From Bosea sp. ANAM02 (GTDB taxonomy: Bacteria > Pseudomonadota > Alphaproteobacteria > Rhizobiales > Beijerinckiaceae), in NCBI RefSeq assembly GCF_011764485.1, contig NZ_AP022848.1:2136001-2200000 (forward strand): a stretch of 64,000 nucleotides of DNA. Direction: 5' to 3'. The notes beneath the pieces were generated by a model. The model was not told where the DNA came from. It saw nothing but the letters and a program-made list of their open reading frames with translations, and did no database searches. Numbering within the stretch: the first letter of the stretch is position 1; every line of letters starts with the position of its first letter. This document shows, piece by piece, positions 49,897-58,531 of the stretch. A program made the position numbers and the translations under genes.

Positions 49897-50062
49897 ACGC
49901 TCCCGAGACCTTCGCGAGCTGGACGCCGAAATCGCCCCGGCCCAGCAACCCTGACCAGCTCAGCCGGGGCGATCCCGGCACGTCCGACCAGGCTTGCAGG
50001 GGGGCTAGCCTTCAATGCGATAAGGGGGCTGCCCTTCAACGCGATTTGACACTCGCTGATCC

Positions 50063-50536
50063 ATGCGGGCTCTCCTGATCGCCGCCGCCCTGGGCTGGGT
50101 AATGTCGCTGCCTTGGATCACCTTGTTCAGCTACCTCGTCCTGATCGTCATCGCGATCGCCGCGCTGTGGCTTATCTCGGTTGCGATAGAGCGTCGCGCC
50201 ATTCCGCCCTGGTCCAGCACCAGGACCATCGACCCGCACTACGTCACGGCGCTCGAATGCATGGTTGCCGAAGCCGAGGCGGAAATGGAAACATTGCGGG
50301 CAGAACTCCAGCGGTGCCGCTGGGCTTCTGCGGCGGCGGAGCCTGATCCGAAGACTGCTCTCTATCGCCGGGTCGGCCTTGCTGACGGCGCGCCGGAATG
50401 GCTGATCTCGGCGGCACGGCGCGCCTATCGCGTCGCTCTCCACCCTGACAAGCATCCGGCGCACCGGAAGCAGGAAGCTGAGAGAAGGCTCAAGATTGCC
50501 GAGGGGGTGTTCGACCAGATCGCGGCACGAAGCTAG
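50063..50536 (+). CDS. Membrane protein with J-domain
   Basis: 157 residues: two N-terminal hydrophobic helices (ALLIAAALGWVMSLPWITLF and YLVLIVIAIAALWLISVA), a coiled segment, then a C-terminal DnaJ-like domain with the HPD motif (AARRAYRVALHPDKHPAHR). It probably recruits an Hsp70 to the membrane. Before IS21 insertion it began 5 bases after the stop of the small repeat gene (47311), so it belonged to that operon. Confidence 0.8.
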   Translation: MRALLIAAALGWVMSLPWITLFSYLVLIVIAIAALWLISVAIERRAIPPWSSTRTIDPHYVTALECMVAEAEAEMETLRAELQRCRWASAAAEPDPKTALYRRVGLADGAPEWLISAARRAYRVALHPDKHPAHRKQEAERRLKIAEGVFDQIAARS

Positions 50537-50697
50537 TCCGCTGCTTCGCTCAGCGAAGCGCGCGATGTCCCATGAAACACCAGACGTGGACCAGTCGAGC
50601 CGACAAATTGCACTGGATCGACGAGTCGGAGGTCATACCACGTCAATACCGACGACCGAACCGTCGAGGCTGATCAACACATCACTCCGTTTTCCGG
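50537..50697. other. Short convergent spacer
   Basis: Between the J-domain gene and the DUF4209-type gene. Nothing recognised. Confidence 0.3.
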
Positions 50698-52497
50698 TTA
50701 GCTATTGCGGCGGCGTTCAATGAAAGCCGCCAAGCCCGGTGTCGGCAGGCACATCAGCCTCACGATTACCCACCACAGATAGAAGCCCATCTCGCCGTTC
50801 AGCGCCGACTCGTTGAGCAGCCCGTGGGCGATCGAGTTTCTTAGATTCGGCCCGAGGCGTCCGGCCATGAGTGTTCGAAGTTCATACAGCATGTCCTCAT
50901 CGAGGATTTCGCGCAGTTTCTCATGATCGAGGATGCGGCCTAGTAGCCAGACATCTTCGACACCATTGGCATCGATGTTTCGGGGCACGACGCCCGATTG
51001 TTCGAGGACATGGCGGAGCCCGTTTTCGACCTGTGGGACAAGCAGGTGCAGAGCCGTCGAGAAGTCGAACTGGAAACCTGCTCGCACCCCCTTCACGAAC
51101 AGCGAGAGGTGGCTCTCGGGCACTAGCGCACTATCTTTGATGACAAGTTCGATCGCGTCGTCGTCGATGCCGTGCTCATCGCGCATCACCCGAATAGCGG
51201 GCGCGAGGATCGCATGGACGGCGAAATGCCGGTGTACCCGAGCCTGCTCATCCATAAAGCCTTCGATGGCCTGCTCTTCCTGTTTGGCATCCCCACTGCC
51301 GATGGCTGGTCGGACCGCGATTTTCCTGCCCGCGTAGTCGAAGACATCACCCTGGATCAGCGGAACGAGCGGAGACTCTCTGATCCGCTCGATCGTGGCT
51401 TCGCGCAATTTTTCTACGTCGATGAGCGGCGTCATCACCGCAAACTGAAAGAATGCGTCATCCCATGGAAGACCTCGGAGGAGTGCCTGTGACGCCTCAA
51501 CCTCCGCGCTGATGTCGATCTCGCCGGTCGAGGCTGTTTTCATTTCGCTGAGAGTTTTCCGACCAGCGGCGGCCAGCCGTCCGCGAAGCTCGGGTAAGCG
51601 CGGACGAAGCGATGGTCGATCCGAGAAAGCAAGAACCGCCTTCTGCCAGAAGTGATGCGCGCCCATGAATGATCCCGCGCTCTCCTGTGCTTCTGCCTCG
51701 GTAACGAACGTCTCGGCGAGTGCGCACATCACGTCTTCGGCTTCTAGCGCTCGACCGGCACGCCGCAGAAGCTTCGCCTGTACAGCGTAATGGCTTCGGG
51801 CTCGATCAAGCCCACCGGACGCAGAGGCTGATGCCGCAATCTTCCCGGCGATATCTGCCAGAGCTTCGAAGTCGCCGTATCGGAACTCTTCGAGAAGCTT
51901 CATCGCCTTCAGGCTGAAGTACAGCGGGTCCCGCCCCTGATAGTGCAGCACACGTTCTTCGAGATGACGGAGGACGCGGCCTGGAAGCTCACCTTTGGGC
52001 TCGATCTGACGAGCCAACCGAACAGCGCGCTCATAGCGCTCCATCGCGGGAACCCAATGATCTTGGTCTTCGAGGCGCTGCCCGGACGCAATATAGCAAG
52101 TCACAGCTTCGCGGGCGGCAGCAGCATTTCGGCGACGCAGCCAAAGAACGTCGCCGACACGCGCTCGGTACTCAGGGTCGTTCACCTCGGGAAGCGACGC
52201 TGTCAGCCCATCGAGTTGAGGCTCTGATAGGTCGTCAGGGATCATGCTGCGTCTCCCGTCCATGATCAGCATAGGGCGAAACGGCTGCCCGGCATCTCTA
52301 GGCGTGAAGTGAAAGTCGAAGAGGTCGGCGAGGATGGCCCATCCGACCGCCCGAGCCTGCTTGTGCTGCGCTCGGAACAGCGCTGCAAAATCCCGATCCT
52401 GCTGCGTGGCTCCAGCTTGTAGGACGACGGCGATTTCGGCTCCGTCAGGAATAGAGCCATTCTGACGGGCCTCTTGGGCTGATGGCTGTTCAGTCAT
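50698..52497 (-). CDS. DUF4209-type protein with HEPN-like C-terminus
   Basis: 599 residues, largely helical. The C-terminal third shows the DUF4209 features LHLLVPQVENGLRHVLEQSGV and GRLGPNLRNSIAHGLLNES; RNSIAH is an R-x4-H motif like that of HEPN ribonucleases. The N-terminal part has TPR-like helices (DHWVPAMERYERAVRLARQI; ARSHYAVQAKLLRRAGRALEA). A defence or RNA-processing role is possible but unproven. It stands alone, divergent from the next genes. Confidence 0.75.
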   Translation of the reverse strand: MTEQPSAQEARQNGSIPDGAEIAVVLQAGATQQDRDFAALFRAQHKQARAVGWAILADLFDFHFTPRDAGQPFRPMLIMDGRRSMIPDDLSEPQLDGLTASLPEVNDPEYRARVGDVLWLRRRNAAAAREAVTCYIASGQRLEDQDHWVPAMERYERAVRLARQIEPKGELPGRVLRHLEERVLHYQGRDPLYFSLKAMKLLEEFRYGDFEALADIAGKIAASASASGGLDRARSHYAVQAKLLRRAGRALEAEDVMCALAETFVTEAEAQESAGSFMGAHHFWQKAVLAFSDRPSLRPRLPELRGRLAAAGRKTLSEMKTASTGEIDISAEVEASQALLRGLPWDDAFFQFAVMTPLIDVEKLREATIERIRESPLVPLIQGDVFDYAGRKIAVRPAIGSGDAKQEEQAIEGFMDEQARVHRHFAVHAILAPAIRVMRDEHGIDDDAIELVIKDSALVPESHLSLFVKGVRAGFQFDFSTALHLLVPQVENGLRHVLEQSGVVPRNIDANGVEDVWLLGRILDHEKLREILDEDMLYELRTLMAGRLGPNLRNSIAHGLLNESALNGEMGFYLWWVIVRLMCLPTPGLAAFIERRRNS

Positions 52498-52609
52498 CGG
52501 GCTTCGGCCTTTCCTCTATGTCGAAGAAGCTCCGTTGCCGACTGCCCTTCGGCAATCCCAATTTGTGTTGCGCGGATAAATACCCTCAGAAATCCGCCCA
52601 AGAAGAACG

Positions 52610-52879
52610 ATGACCCGCCACGATCTGCCTCCTATCCGTAATTTCGTGCGTGATCCCATCGAGCAAGAAGCCGCGCTCGTTGTGTTGGAGGACGAGACCC
52701 TCGACCTGATGGCTGTACTTGAAAAATGCGGGGACTACGTTCTCGTTGAACGTGCGCGCCCCGATCCGACGCTGCCGATCATGCACTTCGTCCGCTGCCC
52801 ATCTCAGCTTTTGGCTGAACGCCTTGAACGCGCCTGGGCACTACACCGTTTGCTGAAGTCTGTTCATGCCCGCAGGTAG
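52610..52879 (+). CDS. Hypothetical protein
   Basis: 89 residues (MTRHDLPPIRNFVRDPIEQEAALVVLEDETLDLMAVLEKCGDYVLVER). No domain recognised. Overlaps the next gene by 14 bases. Confidence 0.5.
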   Translation: MTRHDLPPIRNFVRDPIEQEAALVVLEDETLDLMAVLEKCGDYVLVERARPDPTLPIMHFVRCPSQLLAERLERAWALHRLLKSVHARR

Positions 52880-53408
52880 AGCCTGCTGCTCAGCCCACCG
52901 CTGTTGCTCGATCGAGTGCGCCTCCTGCGGGTGGCGATACTCGCTATCCGTGGCGCGCCGCATCCTCGCCTGCGAACCGCGAAGCCTTCATGCGGCGACG
53001 ATCACCCTCGCGGCTTCCAGCCCGGCGGGATTTGAACAACTGCGGAGGAGCATTCACAACGTCATCGCCTATCGCCGACGCCAAAGCAGATGGTGGCGGA
53101 GCGTCGGCCTTTGGGCATGGTGGAACGGCAGCGGTCTGCACGGCCTCGTCGAACTCGGCTCTATCACCGCGACAGAGTTTGCTGGCGCGCTGGAGCGGTA
53201 CGGAGATGTTCGCCTGCGGTCGATTACTATCGAGATGGTCCGAGCCGAGGTCTACCGGGCGGCGCAATCAGTTTCGGCCTGCCCTGGTCCGGGAGGAACG
53301 GGACGATACCAGCCCTTCAAGATAGCGATCGAGCCAGTGATCGTCGCGGCGCGCGCAAAGCCACTCCTCGGCAACGTGCTGATCGTCCCGATGCCAATCC
53401 TGTTGTAA
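52866..53408 (+). CDS. Conserved-looking hypothetical protein with Cys-rich N-terminus
   Basis: 180 residues. N-terminal Cys cluster (CCSAHRCCSIECASCGWRYS) with a basic helix SVARRILACEPRSL, then LWAWWNGSGLHGLVELGSIT and RYGDVRLRSIT. The Cys/Arg start resembles the zinc part of some plasmid Rep-like proteins, but I see no catalytic tyrosine pattern, so no function is assigned. Confidence 0.5.
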   Translation: MPAGRACCSAHRCCSIECASCGWRYSLSVARRILACEPRSLHAATITLAASSPAGFEQLRRSIHNVIAYRRRQSRWWRSVGLWAWWNGSGLHGLVELGSITATEFAGALERYGDVRLRSITIEMVRAEVYRAAQSVSACPGPGGTGRYQPFKIAIEPVIVAARAKPLLGNVLIVPMPILL

Positions 53409-53463
53409 AACCGACCCGAGGAAGGACATCCGATCTTGATAGCGTGGTTCGATATCCGACTGC

Positions 53464-53721
53464 TTATCGCCTGCATTGGACCGCAGGAAATTGGCCGAAT
53501 GCAGGCCATACACCGGTTTTCTGAGCGTCCGAATAGTATCCGTCACACATCGAAACCCCTGTTCCCGTCGAGCGGCTGACACAGCGCTTATGTATATCCG
53601 CACATGCATAAACTTGCCGCTGCTGCCCCTTCTGCGACTGACTTTGAGCCGGTGAACCGAACAGAATGGTCGCTCCGATCGCGACCGAGGTCAAAATGGT
53701 TCGAATGATTGCGTTATGCAT
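53464..53721 (-). CDS. Small secreted Cys-containing protein of the acyltransferase operon
   Basis: About 85 residues from the ATG at 53721: signal peptide HNAIIRTILTSVAIGATILFGSPAQS, then a mature part with four Cys (YACADIHKRCVSRS...SMCDGYY...AVQCRR), likely two disulfides. It overlaps the end of the diiron-enzyme gene by 8 bases and so is its operon partner. Confidence 0.65.
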   Translation of the reverse strand: MHNAIIRTILTSVAIGATILFGSPAQSQSQKGQQRQVYACADIHKRCVSRSTGTGVSMCDGYYSDAQKTGVWPAFGQFPAVQCRR

Positions 53722-54439
53722 GGTCGCCTCCGATCGCCCGCTGATACGCCTCGTCCCATACCGGCAGCGGATAGACGGCATGGAAATAGTCGAAGCACCG
53801 GAACATCGCCTCGGCGCTGGAGGGATACCGCGTCACCACGTCCAGGATCAGATGCCTGAAAAATGTCGCGTGCTTCACGTCCTCGGTGGCATGCTCGATG
53901 ACGAAGCGCAGCCCATCTCGCGGCAAGTCCTTCGCTTTGATGATCGGCAAGGCGGCTTGCGTGACCAGCGCAGTGAGTTGCTCGAACAGGTACTCGGCTC
54001 CCATGTAGCCGAGCGGCTCTTCCTGGGTCGCCATGCGCCACCACACAGCGGCGACGGCGAAGGTAGCGGGCGAAGGTCGCTCCGTGACATCAGCGCCGCC
54101 GAGCTTTCCATGATCTTCCCGAGCCCAGATACCATGCTCAGCTTCCTCGGCTTTGTGCGAGCAGACGGCCTGGATGAGCCGGACCTCGTGCTTAGGGAAG
54201 CGGCCGAACATATGGAACCCGGCTTCGGTCGTGTGGGATTGGTACCAGACGACCGAGCGGAATATTTCCCGAACGAGAGCAACAATTTGCTCGGGAGGCG
54301 TCGCCGGATCGCTGATAGCCTTCCATCCGCGCCACGCTTTCACCTCCTCGAAGATCGCCGATACACGGCGATCCAGTTCTTCGAAGGTCTCAATTGCGTG
54401 ATCAGAATACGGAGCTTTGGTCACAAAAGCGTGGTTCAT
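53714..54439 (-). CDS. Heme-oxygenase-like diiron oxidase/oxygenase
   Basis: 241 residues of the PqqC/UndA-like 'iron-containing redox enzyme' group. Likely metal ligands: E-x2-H in KAEEAEHG (~100), Glu in GAEYLFEQL (~150) and H-x3-D-x2-H in EHATEDVKH (~189), the same spacing as in UndA/CADD-type HDO enzymes. Such enzymes oxidise fatty acids or amino acids. AAGGTGAG precedes the start. It lies 14 bases after the N-acyltransferase gene, so its substrate may be the acylated product. Confidence 0.8.
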   Translation of the reverse strand: MNHAFVTKAPYSDHAIETFEELDRRVSAIFEEVKAWRGWKAISDPATPPEQIVALVREIFRSVVWYQSHTTEAGFHMFGRFPKHEVRLIQAVCSHKAEEAEHGIWAREDHGKLGGADVTERPSPATFAVAAVWWRMATQEEPLGYMGAEYLFEQLTALVTQAALPIIKAKDLPRDGLRFVIEHATEDVKHATFFRHLILDVVTRYPSSAEAMFRCFDYFHAVYPLPVWDEAYQRAIGGDHA

Positions 54440-54453
54440 GTGTCTGTCTCACC

Positions 54454-55161
54454 TTAGGTGCGTGGGTCGAATTCGTCGTAGACAGCTACGAAGGGCGACT
54501 CGGATTTGGTTAGGCGCTCACGATCGTGCAGATCGAGAAGTAGAACATTCATCCAACCCGCTACTTCATCGAAGTACGGGCGACGACGGTCCAGTTGGCA
54601 GAAGCCGAACCGTTCGAAGAGTGGGATGAGTTCCGACCGGGTTGCCGCTAGACAGAAGCGCGCATTCGCCATGCGTGCGCCTCTAAACATCGACTGAAAT
54701 AGAACGGGAAGAAGCCCGCGTGCGGACATCGAGCGGCGGACGACAAGCCTTGAGTGGACGATGACTGTGTCGAGCACTTCAGGAGCGAGATCAGCGTGAG
54801 CGACCACCTGTTCAAGATGCGGATCAACGATCGTGTCGTGGGCCCAGGTCGCCCTGACGGCGACGGCGCACTTGTCTCGGGCGCGTGCCACAAAATTCAG
54901 GCTGATCTTGTCGATTGGCTCCAGGAACACCTTGTTGGTGTGATCGGCATGAGCATATCGCTTGCCATCGCGCTCGACGAAAAGAGCGTAGCGAAGGCGG
55001 CCGACTTCCTCCATTTCGCCATCCGTTCGAGCAATGGCAATCTCGGGATAGCGATCAGGGTCGATTATGCCTTCCGGCCAGCGGTTGTCCCTTGTCCACC
55101 GTCGCGTCTCGACGACTGGCAAAGCTGCCAACGGCTCGGTAAATGTAATTCCATCGTCCAT
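54454..55161 (-). CDS. FeeM/LuxI-like N-acyltransferase (GNAT fold)
   Basis: 235 residues. RLRYALFVERDGKRYAH (~55) is the FeeM/autoinducer-synthase-like N-terminal pattern, followed by SLNFVARARDKCAVAVRATW and SRLVVRRSMSARGLLPVLFQSMFRGAR, a GNAT-type acyl-donor region, and LFERFGFCQLDRRRPYFDEVAG. FeeM-type enzymes join acyl-ACP to an amino acid. GAAGGGG precedes the ATG. The LuxR-type gene lies 85 bases upstream, and a dyad operator is in between. Confidence 0.72.
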   Translation of the reverse strand: MDDGITFTEPLAALPVVETRRWTRDNRWPEGIIDPDRYPEIAIARTDGEMEEVGRLRYALFVERDGKRYAHADHTNKVFLEPIDKISLNFVARARDKCAVAVRATWAHDTIVDPHLEQVVAHADLAPEVLDTVIVHSRLVVRRSMSARGLLPVLFQSMFRGARMANARFCLAATRSELIPLFERFGFCQLDRRRPYFDEVAGWMNVLLLDLHDRERLTKSESPFVAVYDEFDPRT

Positions 55162-55211
55162 GCCCGCGCCCCTTCAGCCGACATGGACCAGCAAACAGGG
55201 AAACGACGGAC

Positions 55212-55235
55212 TGACACCTCTCAGATGAGGGGTCA
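55212..55235. promoter_or_regulatory. 24-bp lux-box-like dyad upstream of N-acyltransferase gene
   Basis: TGACACCTC-TCAGAT-GAGGGGTCA: 9-bp arms matching at 8 of 9 positions around a 6-base centre, 51-74 bases before the acyltransferase start and just after the LuxR-type gene. Position and size suit a LuxR-type operator. It could also fold as a weak RNA hairpin, but no T tract follows. Confidence 0.55.
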
Positions 55236-55246
55236 CGGCGAAGCAC

Positions 55247-56332
55247 CTACGATCGCGGCAAGACCGCGCCGGAAAGGAGGGCGATCAAATCGCTTTGGCG
55301 AGCGACGCCAGTTTTTCCGAAGATGCCCTTCAGATAGAAGCGGACGGTTTCCCGTGAAAGCCCGAGAGCCGCTGCGACCTCGTCCGTAGATTTGCCCTCC
55401 GCAATGCCGCGCGCGACACGCGCCTCGGAAGCGGTTAGGTCGAACAATCCGGTCAGAAGTTCGGCGGTAGGCGAAGTCGGCCGATCAAGTCTGGTGACGA
55501 CCAGAAGCGTCCTGGCTCCGTTGAACACGTCGGATGCTTCTCCTGGTAGAGGGAGAGCATGCATTACAGCGGCCGGGCTATCGGCTCGCGCCGGGATCGG
55601 GATCGAACTTGTCGCGGGACGACTGCGATTTGCCAACCCATCCATCAGCAGCCGATTGCTTGCTGCATTCCCCAGCGCGAGCTTCCCGTGGGCCAGGAAG
55701 ACAATCTGATCACTCATCTTCTCCAGCAAGGAGTTCGCGGCAAGGAGTTCGTTCTGGCCACCCAGAATGGCCGCAGGCATCCCCGCACTGTTTAGCGCAT
55801 CGACGATGGCACGGGCTCTTTGCAGATTGAGGCGGGTCGAGAGTGCTGCCGCTCGGGCTAGATGCGGTCGCACGGCGTTCAACCGCGCAATTTCCTCTGA
55901 TGACACCGGCCCGTCAGAATAGCGTCGTTCCAAATTGAATACTGCGATGTCGCCATTCGGCATAGGCAGAACGCTACCTGCCGCATAGCCGAGCCCCTTC
56001 GGAAAGAAAAAATTGGAGTACATGGGGCTCCGGTCCATCTCGGCGCGCCCGTATAATTGATGATTTCCAAAGAAGCCGTGATGCTTGGCAGCGACACCAT
56101 ATTTCAATCGAATATTATCCTCCTGTGCGGCCCGATTAGATAGAAAATCCTCGAATATGCTTTTGGCAGATTCAGAACTGGTCCAACGGGTGACCTCGCG
56201 GGCAGCAGTCGTGAAGAGGACGCCGCCGAAGCAGCCCCCCAGCAAAGAAACATCTTGAAGAACGCCGGGCCACAGTTCGGGAACGACCGCAGCCTCGTAA
56301 ATGCGGTCTATCAGCTTTTCTCTGTCAAACAT
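55247..56332 (-). CDS. LuxR-type HTH transcriptional regulator
   Basis: 361 residues. The C-terminal HTH is clear (FDLTASEARVARGIAEGKSTDEVAAALGLSRETVRFYLKGIFGKTG). The N-terminal 160 residues form a GAF/PAS-like region (SVLPMPNGDIAVFNLERR), not a classical AHL-binding domain; a second PAS-like part (AILGGQNELLAANSLLEKM) follows. The ATG at 56332 (MFDREKLIDRIYEAAVV) is the natural start. First gene of the four-gene minus-strand cluster and its likely regulator. Confidence 0.85.
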   Translation of the reverse strand: MFDREKLIDRIYEAAVVPELWPGVLQDVSLLGGCFGGVLFTTAAREVTRWTSSESAKSIFEDFLSNRAAQEDNIRLKYGVAAKHHGFFGNHQLYGRAEMDRSPMYSNFFFPKGLGYAAGSVLPMPNGDIAVFNLERRYSDGPVSSEEIARLNAVRPHLARAAALSTRLNLQRARAIVDALNSAGMPAAILGGQNELLAANSLLEKMSDQIVFLAHGKLALGNAASNRLLMDGLANRSRPATSSIPIPARADSPAAVMHALPLPGEASDVFNGARTLLVVTRLDRPTSPTAELLTGLFDLTASEARVARGIAEGKSTDEVAAALGLSRETVRFYLKGIFGKTGVARQSDLIALLSGAVLPRS

Positions 56333-56759
56333 GCAGCCCCACAACCGCTTGCCGCTGCGTAATTGCGCCATGCCTGCGGCGCAGGTCAATATCGACCTTT
56401 GATGCGCTCTTCCAACTCGCCAGCATCCTACAACCACCCGGCCGGGCTGTCCCAAAACCCTCCCTCGAACCGTCCCACAGCCGTCATCGCAAACCCCTGC
56501 AACACGGGGCTGGCGACGAGGCCGGATCGTGTCGGCGAGCGTGGCCGGAACCATCTGTTTTTGATTTAGCGGGAGACGATCCGTGTGTTCGCCAATTTCT
56601 AGCCCTCGGTGATTGTCGCGAGGACAAGGACAGTTGGCAGCGGACCACGAAGCGCCTTCGGCCGCCCCCCATGTCGAGCGAGAAGAACAAGTGATCCACA
56701 GCATGCTTGGCGCTGGAAGGGCGCTAAGCAAGTCGATCTTTCAACGTCCATCGTTGTGT
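56333..56759. other. Noncoding region upstream of LuxR-type gene
   Basis: 427 bases without a credible gene; presumably holds the promoter of the luxR-like gene. No clear motif seen. Confidence 0.4.
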
Positions 56760-57011
56760 TCAGATCGTCTGCGGACCCGGCGGCGGTACCGAGCTTTGAG
56801 TATTAAACTCGGCCACTGCCCTTTCGATCAACAGCACGTCAGAATCAGCCCTCCACATCGCAACGATGATCTCACCTAGCCGGTTTTGAGCGGCCGCGCG
56901 ATACGGTGGGGCTATCGGGGTGGAACGATTCACTTCGATCCACGCCGCATCGAACGCCTCGACCAGCGTCGTCAAATCCTCTTCATCTGCAACAAGGGCT
57001 CGGAACGGCAT
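56760..57011 (-). CDS. Hypothetical protein
   Basis: 83 residues (LVADEEDLTTLVEAFDAAWIEVNRSTPIAPPYRAAAQNRLGEIIVAMW). Predicted helical; this pattern is common in small Hyphomicrobiales proteins, but the function is unknown. Confidence 0.55.
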   Translation of the reverse strand: MPFRALVADEEDLTTLVEAFDAAWIEVNRSTPIAPPYRAAAQNRLGEIIVAMWRADSDVLLIERAVAEFNTQSSVPPPGPQTI

Positions 57012-57182
57012 CCAGGTGGCCTATGACGGCGTTGAATGTCAGGCAATAGCTGCGCCCTCCGCCAAAGGTTGAAGAGCCCGCGTGAAGGCTTTTCGACCAG
57101 GGAGGTGCTCAGGCTCCTGGAGCTACGTGGCGATCGCGCCGAAGCGGTTCGATCTCGTTAGTGAGTGCAACGCAGTTTCGGC

Positions 57183-57593
57183 CTAGCTCCGTTGGGCTTG
57201 GACTTCGGCGAAAGCGCAGCGCTTGAGCGTGCGTGGCGAGAGGTACGTGCAGAACGTCGAGGAATCCTTCTGTAAATTTACGCCCGCTGCCAGGAGCATG
57301 TCATAGTAATCGAGCAGAAGCCGGAAATTCAGCCTATTCGACACTGCGATCTCCCTCGCGTAGCGAATAAAGAGATCGACTTCTGTCGTAGCAATTTGGC
57401 GTGCCACGAAGCAGTCGCGCTCGGTCCGCAACATCGGAGTCGGCGGCAAAAACTGCAATGATCCAGTCCAACGCACGTCGAGTTCGCGTGCGGCTTCGAA
57501 ATAGGAGATCATGACAGACCGCGCTTCTAGTTTGTTTCGGCTAGGGTAAGGGTGCCGGGTCGGCGCAGGCGCAGTGCTCAGTTCATTCGCCAT
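57183..57593 (-). CDS. Hypothetical protein
   Basis: 136 residues, possibly starting downstream at VMISYFEAARELDVRW. Helical segments (ATTEVDLFIRYAREIAVSNRLNFRLLLDYYDMLLAAG). No domain recognised. Confidence 0.45.
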   Translation of the reverse strand: MANELSTAPAPTRHPYPSRNKLEARSVMISYFEAARELDVRWTGSLQFLPPTPMLRTERDCFVARQIATTEVDLFIRYAREIAVSNRLNFRLLLDYYDMLLAAGVNLQKDSSTFCTYLSPRTLKRCAFAEVQAQRS

Positions 57594-57867
57594 CGTCTGC
57601 TGTGGACGATGATCTTCTGGGTGGTGATCGTCAAGAGCCGTGGGTATGTTGTCGGCGGCGCAGGTTTTCGATGCGACGGCACGATCTGCGTCAGAAATGC
57701 AGCCCTGATCTTCGTGCTGACTTCGTTGATGGTCCCGCTTCGGTTTGGTTCCAAGTGACGGCCCACGTGCGGATCGCTATCGGACGATTTGGCATTCCGC
57801 TGATCGCGGTTCACCAGATTAGTCTGCGTCTAAGCGGCCGCGAGCGATACGTGTAAAAACTGGATTT

Positions 57868-58128
57868 CTAGCTGTCGCTGGTGTTTCCTAGCGCCTCGAT
57901 CTTGGACACGACAAATTCGTAGGTCCTCGACTCTTCCAGCAGCGCCATGTCAATATCGCCGTTTTTCAAAGCTTCCAGCATCTTGGCTTTGAACGTCGCG
58001 GCGGATGCCTCTCCCTCGTTCTCAGCTATATGCTTCATCGCAAACGAAAGACAAAGATAGATCGAGTTCAGGACGATCTTGATTTGCTCCATTCCTGTTC
58101 CGCTAACGTTTTCGGTCTCATCGGTCAT
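57868..58128 (-). CDS. Hypothetical protein
   Basis: About 86 residues, helical and acidic (MEQIKIVLNSIYLCLSFAMKHIAENEGEAS; KAKMLEALKNGDIDMALLEESRTYEFVVSKIEAL). Function unknown. Another ATG is at 58140. Confidence 0.5.
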   Translation of the reverse strand: MTDETENVSGTGMEQIKIVLNSIYLCLSFAMKHIAENEGEASAATFKAKMLEALKNGDIDMALLEESRTYEFVVSKIEALGNTSDS

Positions 58129-58321
58129 TTTTGTCTCCATGCAGGACTTTGAAATTGGAGGCAGAAGATGGTTCTTCTCCCGCTCACGTCATTCCCCAGC
58201 ATGGTCTCCAACGACTAATTTCGCCGAACTGTTCCGTGCGGCTTGTCACGCGACGCTCCGCGCCGAGCCTCCCGGAACAACTTCTCCGACGACGAATTTT
58301 TCAAACGGAGGCCGGTCTTTC

Positions 58322-58531
58322 ATGATGAAATTCAAGGTAGGCGATCACGTTCGGTGGAACTCAGAAGCCGGGATGGTGAGCGGCAGGATCGTCAAAGTCC
58401 ATCGCGGCGACTTCGATTACAAGGGGCATCGACATCGCGCCTCGGAGGACGAGCCGCAGTACGAGATTAAAAGCGACAAGACGGACCACGTGGCGGCTCA
58501 TAAGGGCACGGCTCTTAGTAAGATCGGCTGA
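58322..58531 (+). CDS. DUF2945 (HVA1/TUDOR-like) protein
   Basis: 69 residues: MMKFKVGDHVRWNSEAGMVSGRIVKVHRGDFDYKGHRHRAS then PQYEIKSDKTDHVAAHKGTALSKIG, the typical hypervirulence-associated TUDOR-like domain. Its stop overlaps the next start (TGATG). Confidence 0.85.
   Translation: MMKFKVGDHVRWNSEAGMVSGRIVKVHRGDFDYKGHRHRASEDEPQYEIKSDKTDHVAAHKGTALSKIG

Larger units (their letters stand above)
47549..50051 (+). mobile_element. IS21-family insertion sequence
   Basis: 2503 bp with ends TGTGAGATCGC and (inverted) TGTCAAATCGC, flanked by the 6-bp direct repeat CTCGCT (47543-47548 and 50052-50057). Multiple inner terminal repeats of the type ATCGCnTTGAAGGnTAGCCCCC occur at both ends, as expected for IS21. 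Contains istA and istB with a 19-base overlap. Looks intact. Confidence 0.93.

Noticed and set aside
52866..53408. Rolling-circle replication initiator
   Set aside because: The Cys-rich start is suggestive, but no HUH motif or catalytic tyrosine pattern could be found.
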